A DNA stretch of 64,000 bases from the NCBI GenBank assembly GCA_965221295.1, contig OZ244879.1, positions 1 to 64,000 of the forward strand. The letters run 5' to 3'. The notes beneath the pieces are model-generated. The model was not told the origin of the DNA and did not search any database. It saw only the letters and a list, made by a program, of their open reading frames with translations. Positions within the stretch are counted from its first letter, which is position 1; each line of letters starts with the position of its first letter. This DNA comes from Bin87 sp965221295 (GTDB lineage Bacteria > Chloroflexota > Dehalococcoidia > Lucifugimonadales > UBA3495). The translations under genes were made by a program, and so were the position numbers. This document shows, piece by piece, positions 52,286 through 61,212 of the stretch.

Positions 52286-53224
52286 CGAACATCCGAGCCA
52301 ATGGAAGGCTTTGAAGGCCTTCCGGCCCAAAGTATGAGATTCTCTTGCGGGCAAGTTACGGAAAAGTTGAGCAAAACCCTAAGCGGCCCTGGGCGCCGGG
52401 CTATTCTCGCTGTTGAAGCCTACGCTGCGACCGCCTCTGCAACCACCGCCTCTTCATCCAACGCATAAGCTCCCGCATCAAGAACTGGGACCACCGGCGG
52501 GCCAGCGAGCGGCGAGCACTGCAGGGCTTCGCTGTATTCTCAGTCATGGCATTCCCCATCCATCCGATTCATCGGTTCACCACCCATGAACCTGGCATTT
52601 CCGGCCCCTGCAACCCAATTTCGGGGCCTGCATTTTGCGGTCGCCGGCTACGGATTCACCCTCGCTCGCGGAACTGGCCCTAGACCAAATTCGTTCCCAG
52701 AATTGGTCCTGTAGGGGGGTTCCAAAGGAGATTCCAAGTACGACAACTGCCCGAAACGCAAATTGCATGAAAATCAAATCTCTGTACAGCCCAATGGCAT
52801 CACGGGGGCGAGCCGCCGTGTAATCCCCTCGGACGGGACTACAAGAATATAACTGTCTCGGAAAGGCGCTGGCGCTGAGGGGGCTTCAACCATTGGAGAG
52901 GGGCCGGTTGGGGCGGAGATGGAAGAACGGATGGGACCTTGCGGGTTCGGTGAGTAATCTCCATCATCCTCCACCGGCGGGGATTCTTAAGGGGGCTGCC
53001 GGCGGCCTCGTTCAAGTGAGGTTCCGGTGGTTGAGCGCCACGCCTGCCTCAGCATTCGGGATTCTAAGGTCGTGGCATACGTGGTCCCTGCCGCCGAACC
53101 GCTCGGAGAAAACCTGGCGCTTCGGAGGCGGCCTGTCTCCGGGCAGTCCGGATCGGGGCAAGGGAGAAAGACAAGCGCCGCCACGCCGGTGGCTACGCAG
53201 GGCCTCCGGGCGATGGGCAAGGGA

Positions 53225-53765
53225 AGGGTACGCAGCAGTGTCCTGGTGGGTTACGGCCTACGGAGCGTACTGTGCACGGAAAGGAACGCGGCCGGCGGGC
53301 GGTTACGCCGCCAGGGGCCGCGTTGAATCTGCGGTTACGACCGGGCCGCCTTCGTTAGTCTTCGGCTGACGCGCAGACACGAAGGGCCGGTCGAACCTGG
53401 GTGGACGTTTCCTGCTTGGGATGCAAGACAACGCTGAGGGTCAGGTGCGCCTCGGTGGTTCAAACCAAGTTGGGACGAGAGGTACGGGACGCCGTGGCGC
53501 TTCCGGTTGATACCTCCTGAAATTGCCTGCCTGCCCCGTCGGGTTGCCAGGCTGTGTGTTGCACTTGCGAAGCCAATACCATGCTCCGCTGGACTCAATC
53601 ACCGGCTGCTCGTGAAGGAAACGTCACTCCACGTTGGCAGCAATTCCCTCGCGGTCGCTCAGGGAAGAGAAAGCTCGATCCTCTCGAAGCGGGTCCGGGC
53701 GAACAGGGATCACGCCCCCAGGTTTCTATGGCAGAGGAAACCTTAGGTAAAGCCAAACATCACCA
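53225..53765. ncRNA. Candidate structured RNA or repeat unit, copy B (most diverged)
   Basis: Copy B has the tail CCCCCAGGTTTCTATGG followed by GAGGAAACC and TAAAGCCAA (53715-53757). Its first helix, GGTTTC/GAAACC, keeps pairing where copy C has GTTTTC/GAAAC. One hairpin of the family (GGGAAGAGAAAGCTCGATCC, near 53661) is present. The head is only weakly recognisable (GCAGTGTCCTGG near 53235, which copy C has near 54706) and the unit is about 150 bases longer than A and C. Confidence 0.4.
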
Positions 53766-54136
53766 TCAAGTATCAGGGCCAGATCAGGCTTGTGCAAGCG
53801 GTTTTAGGAGCATTTGCCCAAAGTGTATACACTTATCCGTCAACAATCTGCCCAGAATGCGACAACAATCCGACACAATCCGTAAACGGCCCGGCGCCGA
53901 TCACCCGAGGCCCGCGTTTGAGGCTAGCTGGGGCTACCCCCGCCACCGTTTCAGGGTCAACGCCGCCCACAATCCGGGCAGGATGCCCAGCCAGAAACGG
54001 CGCCGACGGAACTCGGCCAGGGCCTTAACCCGCCAGTTCAACTGGTCTCCTCGGTCCAGGCCCCGCAGCGGGTCCCGCTCCGACGGGAGGCCCGGCCTTC
54101 CCATTGCGTTGCCCCCGTCGGCCCCCTCTTGAATCC

Positions 54137-54222
54137 TTGTACACATCCAATAGGGCCGATGTACACGGGGCCTCGATTTTCGGCCCGCGCCGATGTACAG
54201 GCCAAACGGGGCCGATGTACAT
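54137..54222. repeat. Iteron-like TGTACA repeats
   Basis: GCCGATGTACA occurs three times (54156, 54190 and 54211 approximately), with a further TTGTACACATCC at 54138. Each copy is centred on the palindrome TGTACA. The spacing of roughly 20-35 bases is suited to binding of a small dimeric protein. Confidence 0.6.
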
Positions 54223-54659
54223 CAGGGTGGGATTTCGCATTGGACAGCAAGTGTTTACAGAAACTGCCCGAAATGGGCCTGAAACACCCCATTTCAGCTA
54301 CGGAATCCCTGCTGTACTTCAATGCCTTGGAAGTCCCAATTCCTGTACACCTCAATCACACCACGCCGGGGCCAGAAAATCCCAAACCCTGAAAGGGGGG
54401 CGCAGGCGCACCCTCTCGGGGCATTATGGCGGACCGGCCGGGCGGCGACTGGGTGTAGATCAACTGGCCCAACTTCGGTCATCCGGAAGGCGACCAAGCT
54501 CGGGTTTAGCGAGTGTCGGGAAAGCGGTGTCCGGCGGCGGACGACCGGGGTGACCCACGCGCTGCCGCCGGCCATTCCGGTCACCATCACTGAACTGTAC
54601 AGGTCTCTGCGATGGGGAGGCGACGCGCGGCGCAATTCTCCCTTGGCCAGGTGCCGAAC

Positions 54660-55120
54660 TTGGACAGAGCGTAGGGAGAGAAAAGCAAGCCCTGCCCAGG
54701 AGCGTTCAGTGTCCTGGAGAGCTGCGCAATGGTACGGCCTGCAAGCCGGAACCGTCTTCTGGCCGCAGGCATGGGGGAAAGTGACCGGGCGCCGTCGCGC
54801 ACCAGCCAAACGAGGAAGAAGGGCGAAGCGAATCTGCCGCTCCGCAAGCGAGTCCGAAGGGATAGCGTTTCCTGTTCCTGTTCTGCGTCTCCTGATGAAC
54901 GGGGATGGCTGACTGCCTCGCATCGAATCGGTCGCCGGAGGAGCAGGACTCGACCCCGGTTCCGCATCGCGCAGAGGGCGGGCGCTTATCCCAGGTGGTC
55001 CGGCGCCGGGAGAGCAGGGCTCGATCCCAAGCGCACGTTCCGGGTCGGGGATGGACCCTCCAGTTTTCTAGGCCGGAAACACTGGAAAAAGCCAGACAAC
55101 GCATTCAATTATTCATGCCC
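54660..55120. ncRNA. Candidate structured RNA or repeat unit, copy C
   Basis: Copy C has the same head (54759-54774) and tail (55057-55097) as copy A at almost the same distance. It carries two of the bulged hairpins (GGAGGAGCAGGACTCGACCC near 54937 and GGGAGAGCAGGGCTCGATCC near 55008). A further shared stretch after the tail is GCATT-(A/C)-ATTAT. It has no credible reading frame. Confidence 0.55.
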
Positions 55121-55310
55121 ATCTAGGCCTTGAGAACCCCAAAACCCGAACAACCAGACCCTTTTCGGCAAATCGTTCGCTGCTTACCGTCAGGAACGGA
55201 ATGACTGTTCCGATGCCCCCGCCAACCGCTATTTTCGCCACAGGCCGAGGGTCGAGAAGCGGTGGCTTCCGGGTTCGGTCTGGCCCGCCTCAACCCCACT
55301 GCCCCCTTCG

Positions 55311-55510
55311 TTGGACAACTGTCGGATTTCAAAGCTGTCGCTGTCCAATTCATGCCTCCCATGCCGTTGGACAACTGTCCGATTTCAAAGCTGGCGCTGT
55401 CCAGCGGGGCTGGAATATGCCCTAAACACCGGACCCTTTCCGGACCCGTCCAATATGGGCTGATTTCCCTTGATTTCAGGTTCAAACGGACAGCATTGGA
55501 CAACTGTCCA
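55311..55510. repeat. TTGGACAACTGTCC repeats with inverted ends
   Basis: Two 37-38-base units (55311-55348 and 55367-55403) each read TTGGACAACTGTC(C/G)GATT to GCTGTCCA, so TGGACA and TGTCCA face each other. A partial third unit is at 55496-55510. They are typical of operator or iteron clusters and lie before the recombinase operon. Confidence 0.65.
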
Positions 55511-55570
55511 TGAAGTCCAAATCCCTGTACACGGGTATGGCACCATATCGGCCCCCGCCGATCCCATGCC

Positions 55571-55615
55571 CCATATGGGATGACGCCGGCGTCACCCCAT
55601 ATAGGGCATTCCGCC
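55571..55615. repeat. Nested palindromes
   Basis: CCATATGG (55571-55578), the perfect 14-base palindrome TGACGCCGGCGTCA (55581-55594) and CCCCATATAGGG follow each other, making an extended two-fold symmetric site. It lies 240 bases upstream of the 55850 gene. Confidence 0.65.
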
Positions 55616-55849
55616 GGGCCTGCCCCTTGGTCAGACTTGCTTCTCGAACATCCGGTCTTAAATCGGCTATCGGGAGGCAATCATGTTCCGGCGACTCCAT
55701 TTCAGATCCGGCGCGGCGCGGAGGCTGGCCACCCCACCCCACCCCATTGCATTTGTGTAGCCCCCTTTCGAGGGATTACCCCCAACGGCGTACGCGAGCA
55801 AACTGAGAGAACCACAGCAAACCATCGGAACAACGGAGGTGAACAATTC

Positions 55850-56035
55850 GTGAGTACAAATCCTAAGCTGACCCAGGAACAGGAAGAGATTCGGTTGAGC
55901 GGGCTACGGATACTGGCCCGCATCATCGCTCGCCACTACCTGTCTAACCCGGAACTCTATCCGGCCCCGGAAGGCAACGATGGCCCCGACGATTCGAGGG
56001 GCACGGAAAACTCGAAGGAGGAAGATCGTCCATGA
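55850..56035 (+). CDS. Small unidentified protein, 61 residues
   Basis: A GTG at 55850 with GGAGGT 9 bases upstream opens a 61-residue frame, STNPKLTQEQEEIRLSGLRI then LARIIARHYLSNPELY, followed by an acidic, probably disordered tail. One or two amphipathic helices are likely. I do not recognise the family. It is the first gene of a small plus-strand set with the ribbon-helix-helix protein and the recombinase. It could be an excision or copy-control factor, which is only a guess from position. Confidence 0.6.
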   Translation: MSTNPKLTQEQEEIRLSGLRILARIIARHYLSNPELYPAPEGNDGPDDSRGTENSKEEDRP

Positions 56036-56094
56036 CCTGAAGCTAACCTACGGGCAAGGACCGGCTGCCCGCCCTGATCCACCCCCAGACCCAC

Positions 56095-56122
56095 AGGATG
56101 GACGGCGCCTGCCGTCCATCCT
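56095..56122 (+). terminator. Perfect 12-bp inverted repeat after the 55850 gene
   Basis: AGGATGGACGGC pairs with GCCGTCCATCCT around GCCT. There is no T-run after it, so it may be an attenuator or an operator rather than a simple terminator. It lies between the 61-residue gene and the ribbon-helix-helix gene. Confidence 0.5.
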
Positions 56123-56211
56123 TCAACCAGCAATTGACGAAAAGGCCCGGATCGCGGATGATAGGAGTAAGACTCGTTAGCATTGCATAAGGCAAAAAAG
56201 AGAGAGCCGCC

Positions 56212-56436
56212 ATGCCCGTCAAGCCCAGGAACACCGTGACCATCACCTTCTCGCTGTCTGCAGACCAGGCGGAGGAGCTGCGCGAGGTGGCCAGAGAGGA
56301 GCAGCGCGCGGTCAGCGAACTGCTCCGAGAGGCCTTCCGGCTATACTTGGAAGAACGGGAATGGCGGATTCGAGAACGAATGGCCCGGCGCCGGCGCAGA
56401 TCGACAGAACAGGAAGAGGAGGACATCCATGAGTGA
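56212..56436 (+). CDS. Ribbon-helix-helix (CopG-like) DNA-binding protein
   Basis: The 74-residue protein has the RHH plan: a short strand NTVTITFSLS, helix ADQAEELREVAREEQ, turn RAVS and second helix ELLREAFRLYLEEREW, followed by a very basic tail RRRRR-type stretch. Such proteins bind DNA as dimers and act as antitoxins or transcriptional repressors. Its last 8 bases overlap the start of the recombinase gene, so the two are co-translated. A role as repressor of the recombinase, or as its directionality factor, is plausible; the upstream TGGACA and TGTACA clusters could be its sites. Confidence 0.75.
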   Translation: MPVKPRNTVTITFSLSADQAEELREVAREEQRAVSELLREAFRLYLEEREWRIRERMARRRRRSTEQEEEDIHE

Positions 56437-58075
56437 AATCACGCAACTGACCCCCGTGGCACTCTACGCCCGCGTCTCCAGCGACCGCCAGGACGTGGAC
56501 CTGTCCGTCGCCGCTCAGCTTCGGGCATTGCGAGAATATGCCGAGAAGAACGGATACATCGTCGCCAGGGAGTACGTGGACGAAGCAGAGAGCGGCAGGA
56601 TCGCCGACCGGCCCCAGTTCCGCACGATGCTGGAGGAAGCAGGAAAAGCCGACGCTCCCTTCAAGGAAATCCTAGTCTGGAAGTTTAGCCGGTTTACTCG
56701 CAAACGGGAACACGCCGTCGCCTTCAAGTCCATGCTCCGGCGCAAGGGCATCCGCGTGGTCTCGATCACCGAACACGCCGATGACACTCCCACGGGCAAG
56801 CTGATGGAAGCCATCATCGAGTCCGTGGACGAATTTTACTCGGAAAATTTGGCGCAAGAGGTCGTTAGGGGCATGAGGGAAGCAGCCTCCCGTGGCTTCT
56901 GGATGACCACCAACGCCCCCTACGGCTACCAACGGGTTTACGTCCAGGACGGCGCCAAGAAGCGGCCCCGCTTGGCATTGAATCCCCCGCACGACGCCGT
57001 GGTCCGTCGCATCTTCGATCTTACCCTTCAGGGCAAGACCTCACTGGACATCCTGAAGACTCTCAATGGCGAGGGCATTCCCTCGCCCATGGGGAAGCAG
57101 TGGCGCAAGACCACTGTCCACAAGGTGTTGGGCAACGAAGCCTACACGGGAACTCTGGTCTGGGGCGAGAACGCCAAGGACAACGCCCCGCCGGTGCGGG
57201 TCGAGAATGCCTTTCCAGCTATCGTGACGCAGGGAGAGTTCGCCCGGGTCCGCAGACTATTGGAGTCCCGCGCCCCCAAGGTAACCCACCCTCGGCGGGC
57301 CGCCAGCCCCTACCTGCTCAGCGGGCTGGCCAAGTGCGAGACCTGCGGCAAGGCCCTCACCGCCGCCGAAGCCAAGAGCGGCAAGTACACCTACTACGTC
57401 TGCCAGTCAATGCTCAAGCTGGGCAAGGACGCCTGCAACTGCCCCCGTCTCAACGCAAAAGACTTCGAACAGCTCATCATCTCAACCCTCCGGGAACACA
57501 TCCTCACCGAGTCCAACATCCGGGATTTGGTCAAGCTGTTGGATGAGGAGATGGACGGGGTGGCCAGGGATCAGCGAGACCGGCTGGAGACGGTGGAGGC
57601 GGAACTGGCCGAGGTTCGGCGGAAGATGGACCGCATCTGGCACTTCGTGGAGAACACCGAACTGGACATGGCAGACGCCTCGGAGCGCATCCTAGAACAC
57701 CGCCACCGGCGAGAACATCTGGAGGCCGCAGCCGAAGAAGCCAGGGCGGTGCTGGCGGAACGGAGGCAGTTGCTGGACAGCGCCGACGTGATTGCCGCCT
57801 TCGCCACCGAGATGGGGGAGTTCCTGCGCACCAGCGAGATCACCGAGACCCGTGCCTTCATCCGTTCATTCGTGAAGGAGGTAACAGTGGTCGCCGGCAA
57901 AGCCACCATCATCTACACAATCCCCACCCCCAAAGATAGCCCAATCAGGGGAGCGGACATGGCGGAAGTGGCCTTGAACGGCGGTTTTCGCAGTACGATA
58001 CACGGTGGTGGGCCGTGTGGGGGTCGAACCCACGACACCCGGATTAAAAGTCCGGTGCTCTACCAACTGAGCTAA
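56429..58075 (+). CDS. Large serine recombinase ending inside tRNA-Lys
   Basis: The 548-residue protein has a resolvase N-terminal domain with the nucleophile in VALYARVSSDRQ (Ser17) and EILVWKFSRFTRKREHAV. A recombinase domain follows (GYQRVYVQDG to YTGTLVWGEN), then a zinc ribbon with CETCGK and a later Cys pair, a long coiled coil around residues 370-450, and a C-terminal strand region. Large serine recombinases integrate and excise phages and elements. The last 20 or so residues are encoded by the antisense of tRNA-Lys, so the natural C-terminus may have been replaced when the element inserted there. It is coupled to the RHH gene by an 8-base overlap. Confidence 0.9.
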   Translation: MSEITQLTPVALYARVSSDRQDVDLSVAAQLRALREYAEKNGYIVAREYVDEAESGRIADRPQFRTMLEEAGKADAPFKEILVWKFSRFTRKREHAVAFKSMLRRKGIRVVSITEHADDTPTGKLMEAIIESVDEFYSENLAQEVVRGMREAASRGFWMTTNAPYGYQRVYVQDGAKKRPRLALNPPHDAVVRRIFDLTLQGKTSLDILKTLNGEGIPSPMGKQWRKTTVHKVLGNEAYTGTLVWGENAKDNAPPVRVENAFPAIVTQGEFARVRRLLESRAPKVTHPRRAASPYLLSGLAKCETCGKALTAAEAKSGKYTYYVCQSMLKLGKDACNCPRLNAKDFEQLIISTLREHILTESNIRDLVKLLDEEMDGVARDQRDRLETVEAELAEVRRKMDRIWHFVENTELDMADASERILEHRHRREHLEAAAEEARAVLAERRQLLDSADVIAAFATEMGEFLRTSEITETRAFIRSFVKEVTVVAGKATIIYTIPTPKDSPIRGADMAEVALNGGFRSTIHGGGPCGGRTHDTRIKSPVLYQLS

Positions 58076-58081
58076 CGGCCC
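58006..58081 (-). tRNA. tRNA-Lys (TTT anticodon)
   Basis: The minus strand reads GGGCCGTTAGCTCAGTTGG, anticodon stem-loop CCGGA-CTTTTAA-TCCGG with anticodon TTT, T-arm GTGGGTTCGACCCCCAC, acceptor CGGCCC, then A and an encoded CCA. The recombinase stop codon lies inside it. Confidence 0.96.
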
Positions 58082-58213
58082 TCAGCGCTAGTCAAACGCC
58101 CGAATCTCAGTATAGCACAGGCCATATTGGCTCTTTGATGACAATTATTCGAGAATCGTAGGGCCGGCATACTTGCCAAAGCCGGTGAAATGATGGATAA
58201 TTTGGCTCGCAAA

Positions 58214-58334
58214 CTTTCTGGTGGTTCAAGCGGGGTGGTCCCACCCGTACCCATCCCGAACACGGAAGTGAAACGCCCCAGCGCCGACGATACTGCTTTG
58301 GTGACGAAGTGGGAAAATAGGTCATCGCCGGAAA
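58214..58334 (+). rRNA. rrf: 5S ribosomal RNA
   Basis: The sequence holds the universal 5S core (CCCATCCCGAACACGGAAGT followed by GAAACGCCCCAGCGCCGA) and ends in GTCATCGCCGGAAA. The first nine bases, TTTCTGGTG, pair with the last nine, CGCCGGAAA, to form helix I. No 16S or 23S gene is in the window, so this is a detached 5S gene, as is common in Chloroflexota. Confidence 0.95.
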
Positions 58335-58499
58335 GTAAAGCAACCAAGAACGTGGAGCGGGTTCCCTCGCTCCACCTCGCAAATCGAACGCGGTACACCT
58401 AATGCCGATCGTCGTAAATCCGGGGCGGGTGTGATGATGCAACCAGGAAGGGCTGGAAGTCCAAGAAAATCGCTATTGGGCAAGTGATTCTGTCCGTGA

Positions 58500-58545
58500 A
58501 GTGGCTCGCCGGCAATCGCCGGCGGTGAAGCCGCTTTTATTTTTG
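58500..58545 (+). terminator. Terminator between 5S rRNA and clpC
   Basis: AGTGGCT at 58500-58506 pairs with AGCCGCT at 58529-58535, with an inner CGCCGGC hairpin, followed by TTTATTTTTG. It probably ends the 5S transcript. A TAAAAT shortly after (58557) could be the -10 element for clpC. A second, T-less hairpin (GTGGAGCG/CGCTCCAC) lies at about 58352-58376. Confidence 0.7.
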
Positions 58546-58622
58546 CCCGAATGCGCTAAAATAACGACGCCAATCGCCCGCCTCAAGCGAAACATTGGCC
58601 CACCCCAACCCAGGAGAGTCTC

Positions 58623-61097
58623 ATGGGCAGCAGGTTCGAGAAGTTTTCCGAAAGGGCGCGTCGGGTTCTATCCCTCGCCCAGGAAGAAGCCCAGCGCTTC
58701 AACCACAACTACATCGGCACCGAGCACATCCTGCTGGGGCTGGTACGGGAGACCGAGGGCGTAGCCGCTCGAGTGCTGTCCGGCCTGAGCGTTGACCTGA
58801 CCAAAGTGCGCTCGGCCGTAGAATTCATCATCGGCCGCGGCGAACGCCCGGCCCAGGGCGAAATCGGCCTCACCCCTCGCGCCAAGAAGGTCGTCGAACT
58901 GGCCGTTGACGAAGCCCGCCGCATGAACCACACCTATATCGGCACCGAGCACCTGCTCATTGGCCTCCTGCGAGAGGGCGAAGGCGTGGCCGCCGGCGTC
59001 CTGGAAAGCCTGGGCGTCAACTTGGAGAAGGTGCGCGCCGAAACCCATCGCATCCTCAGCAACTCCGGCGGCGGCAGTGGCAGCAGCTCCCGCTCCAATA
59101 CTCGCACCCCCACTCTGGACCAGCTGGGCGTAGACCTGACCAACGCCGCCATGGGCGGCAAGCTGGACCCGGTAGTTGGCCGCGATACCGAAATCGAGCG
59201 CGTCACTCAGATCCTGAGCCGCCGCACCAAGAACAACCCGGTGTTGGTCGGAGAGCCCGGCGTTGGCAAGACCGCCATCGTCGAGGCCATGGCGCAGCAG
59301 ATCTCATCCGGCTCCGTGCCCGAAACCCTGCAGGGCAAGCGTCTGGTAACCCTGGACATGGGCGCTCTGGTGGCCGGCACCAAGTACCGGGGCGAATTCG
59401 AAGAACGCCTGAAGAAGGTCATTGAGGAAATCAAAAATTCGGGCAACTGCGTCCTCTTCATCGACGAAATCCATACCCTGGTTGGCGCCGGCGCCGCCGA
59501 AGGCGCCGTTGACGCCTCCAACATCCTAAAACCTTCCTTGGCCCGCGGCGAAATCCAGTGCATCGGCGCCACCACCTTGGACGATTACCGCAAATACGTG
59601 GAACGCGACCCGGCGCTGGAACGCCGCCTCCAACCCGTGCGCGTCGAAGAACCCGACCCCGATATGACGGTGGACATCCTCCAGGGCGTGAAGGGCCAAT
59701 ACGAAGACCATCATAACGTCGAAATCACCGACGACGCTGTCAAGGCCGCCGCCACCCTGTCCACGCGCTACATCCCGGACCGTTTCCTGCCCGACAAGGC
59801 AATCGACCTCCTTGACGAAGCCGGCTCCCGCGTCCGCTTGCGTGGCAGCCATGCCCCCCAGGAAGTGCGCGACGCCATGGCCGTGCTGGAGCGCGTGCGG
59901 AAGGAAAAGGACGAAGCCATCGCTTCTCAGCAGTACGAAGTCGCCGCCGAATTGCGGGACCGCGAACTCCACCTCTCCGAGAACGTCGGCAACCTCGAAG
60001 CGGAATGGAAGGCCGACCGCAACAAGGAACGCTCCCAGGTCACCGAGGATGACATCGCCGAAGTCGTCAGCATGTGGACCGGCATACCCGTCACCCGCCT
60101 GGCGCAAGAGGAAACCAACCGCCTCCTCCAAATGGAAGAAGAACTGCACAAGCGCATCATCGGCCAGGACGAAGCCATCGTCGGAATCTCCAAGGCTGTA
60201 CGCCGCGCGCGCGCGGGCTTGAAAGACCCTCGCCATCCCATCGGTGTTTTCCTGTTCCTCGGACCCACCGGCGTCGGCAAGACCGAGTTGGTTCGCGCCA
60301 TGGCCGAGTTCATGTTCGGCCATGAGGACAACATGATCCGTCTCGACATGTCGGAATTCCAGGAACGACACACCACCGCTCGCCTCATCGGAGCGCCTCC
60401 CGGATACGTCGGCTATGACGAGGGCGGGCAGCTCACCGAGGGCGTGCGCAAAAAGAACTACTGCGCCATCCTGCTGGACGAAATCGAAAAGGCCCATCCG
60501 GAAATCTTCAACATCCTGCTGCAAATCTTCGACGCCGGCCAGTTGACCGACGCTCGAGGCCGCCGGGTCGACTTCCGAAATTCCATCATCGTCATGACCA
60601 GCAACCTGGGCTCCGACCTGATCAAGCGCGACACCTCCCTCGGTTTCGCCGTCAAGGCCGACGAAGCCCAGTCCGACAAACAGGCCTACGAGCGCATGAA
60701 GGACAAGGTCATGGAGGAAGTCAAGCGCTTCTTCCGACCCGAATTCCTGAACCGACTGGACGCCACCATCGTCTTCCATGCCCTGAGCCAGGGCGAGATC
60801 CACCAGATCGTTGACCTCATGATGAACATGGTGCGCGACGAACTGAAGGAACGCAACATCAGCATCGAACTCACCGAAGCCGCCCGCGAACACCTGGGCG
60901 CCAACGGGTTCGACCCCGTGCTGGGCGCGCGCCCCTTGCGCCGACTCATCCAAAACGAAGTCGAAGACCGCATGTCCGATGTTCTCCTGGGCGGTGAAAT
61001 CGAGGAAGGCGATACGGCTATCGTTGACCTCGATGACGATGGCAACATCTGCATCAAGGTGCGCAAGGAGGAATTGGCCGCCCTCTCGCCGGCCTAG
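58623..61097 (+). CDS. clpC: ATP-dependent Clp protease ATP-binding subunit ClpC
   Basis: The 824-residue AAA+ unfoldase has two Clp_N repeats (FEKFSERARRVLSLAQEEA and LTPRAKKVVELAVDEARRM), a first ATPase module with GEPGVGKTAIV, and a UVR-type middle segment (EAIASQQYEVAAELRDRE). The second module has GPTGVGKTELV. A C-terminal domain ends DVLLGGEIEEGDTAIVD. The UVR motif marks it as ClpC rather than ClpB or ClpA. It feeds proteins to ClpP, which is not in the window. ATG at 58623 has AGGAG 7 bases upstream. Confidence 0.96.
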   Translation: MGSRFEKFSERARRVLSLAQEEAQRFNHNYIGTEHILLGLVRETEGVAARVLSGLSVDLTKVRSAVEFIIGRGERPAQGEIGLTPRAKKVVELAVDEARRMNHTYIGTEHLLIGLLREGEGVAAGVLESLGVNLEKVRAETHRILSNSGGGSGSSSRSNTRTPTLDQLGVDLTNAAMGGKLDPVVGRDTEIERVTQILSRRTKNNPVLVGEPGVGKTAIVEAMAQQISSGSVPETLQGKRLVTLDMGALVAGTKYRGEFEERLKKVIEEIKNSGNCVLFIDEIHTLVGAGAAEGAVDASNILKPSLARGEIQCIGATTLDDYRKYVERDPALERRLQPVRVEEPDPDMTVDILQGVKGQYEDHHNVEITDDAVKAAATLSTRYIPDRFLPDKAIDLLDEAGSRVRLRGSHAPQEVRDAMAVLERVRKEKDEAIASQQYEVAAELRDRELHLSENVGNLEAEWKADRNKERSQVTEDDIAEVVSMWTGIPVTRLAQEETNRLLQMEEELHKRIIGQDEAIVGISKAVRRARAGLKDPRHPIGVFLFLGPTGVGKTELVRAMAEFMFGHEDNMIRLDMSEFQERHTTARLIGAPPGYVGYDEGGQLTEGVRKKNYCAILLDEIEKAHPEIFNILLQIFDAGQLTDARGRRVDFRNSIIVMTSNLGSDLIKRDTSLGFAVKADEAQSDKQAYERMKDKVMEEVKRFFRPEFLNRLDATIVFHALSQGEIHQIVDLMMNMVRDELKERNISIELTEAAREHLGANGFDPVLGARPLRRLIQNEVEDRMSDVLLGGEIEEGDTAIVDLDDDGNICIKVRKEELAALSPA

Positions 61098-61136
61098 ACC
61101 AATCGACCACCAGGTCAAACAGTGTGCCGAAAATGT

Positions 61137-61160
61137 GGGGGCGTCTAAAATGGCGCCCCC
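61137..61160 (+). terminator. Hairpin after clpC
   Basis: GGGGGCG at 61137-61143 pairs with CGCCCCC at 61154-61160. There is no T-run, so it is a weak or factor-dependent terminator. TACAAT at about 61167 follows and may be the -10 element for guaB3. Confidence 0.5.
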
Positions 61161-61212
61161 AAATGCTACAATTGATTCAATCTGACCAACCGATTGACAC
61201 CGAGGTGAGACA

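Larger units (their letters stand above)
51655..55849. other. 4.2-kb region without a recognisable protein gene
   Basis: No frame here has a convincing start context together with a protein-like translation. The region contains three copies of a non-coding unit (near 51.9, 53.5 and 54.9 kb) and clusters of TGTACA and TGGACA repeats. It also has a palindrome at 55581 and three echoes of the phrase AATC(T/C)CTGTACA or AATTCCTGTACA (near 52777, 54342 and 55519), two of which precede a unit. Confidence 0.7.

Noticed and set aside
52893..53369. Plus-strand frames of 100-160 residues in the non-coding region
   Set aside because: Low-complexity Gly/Arg translations, not conserved between the repeated units, with no ribosome sites.
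52052..55030. An array of degenerate tRNA genes, because GGGAGAGC resembles a D-arm
   Set aside because: No anticodon stem or T-arm could be built at the right distances; a repeated bulged hairpin explains the pattern better.
57990..58075. The last residues of the recombinase (CGGRTHDTRIKSPVLYQLS) as a conserved protein motif
   Set aside because: This is the antisense translation of tRNA-Lys, a well-known artefact, so it is treated as an insertion scar.
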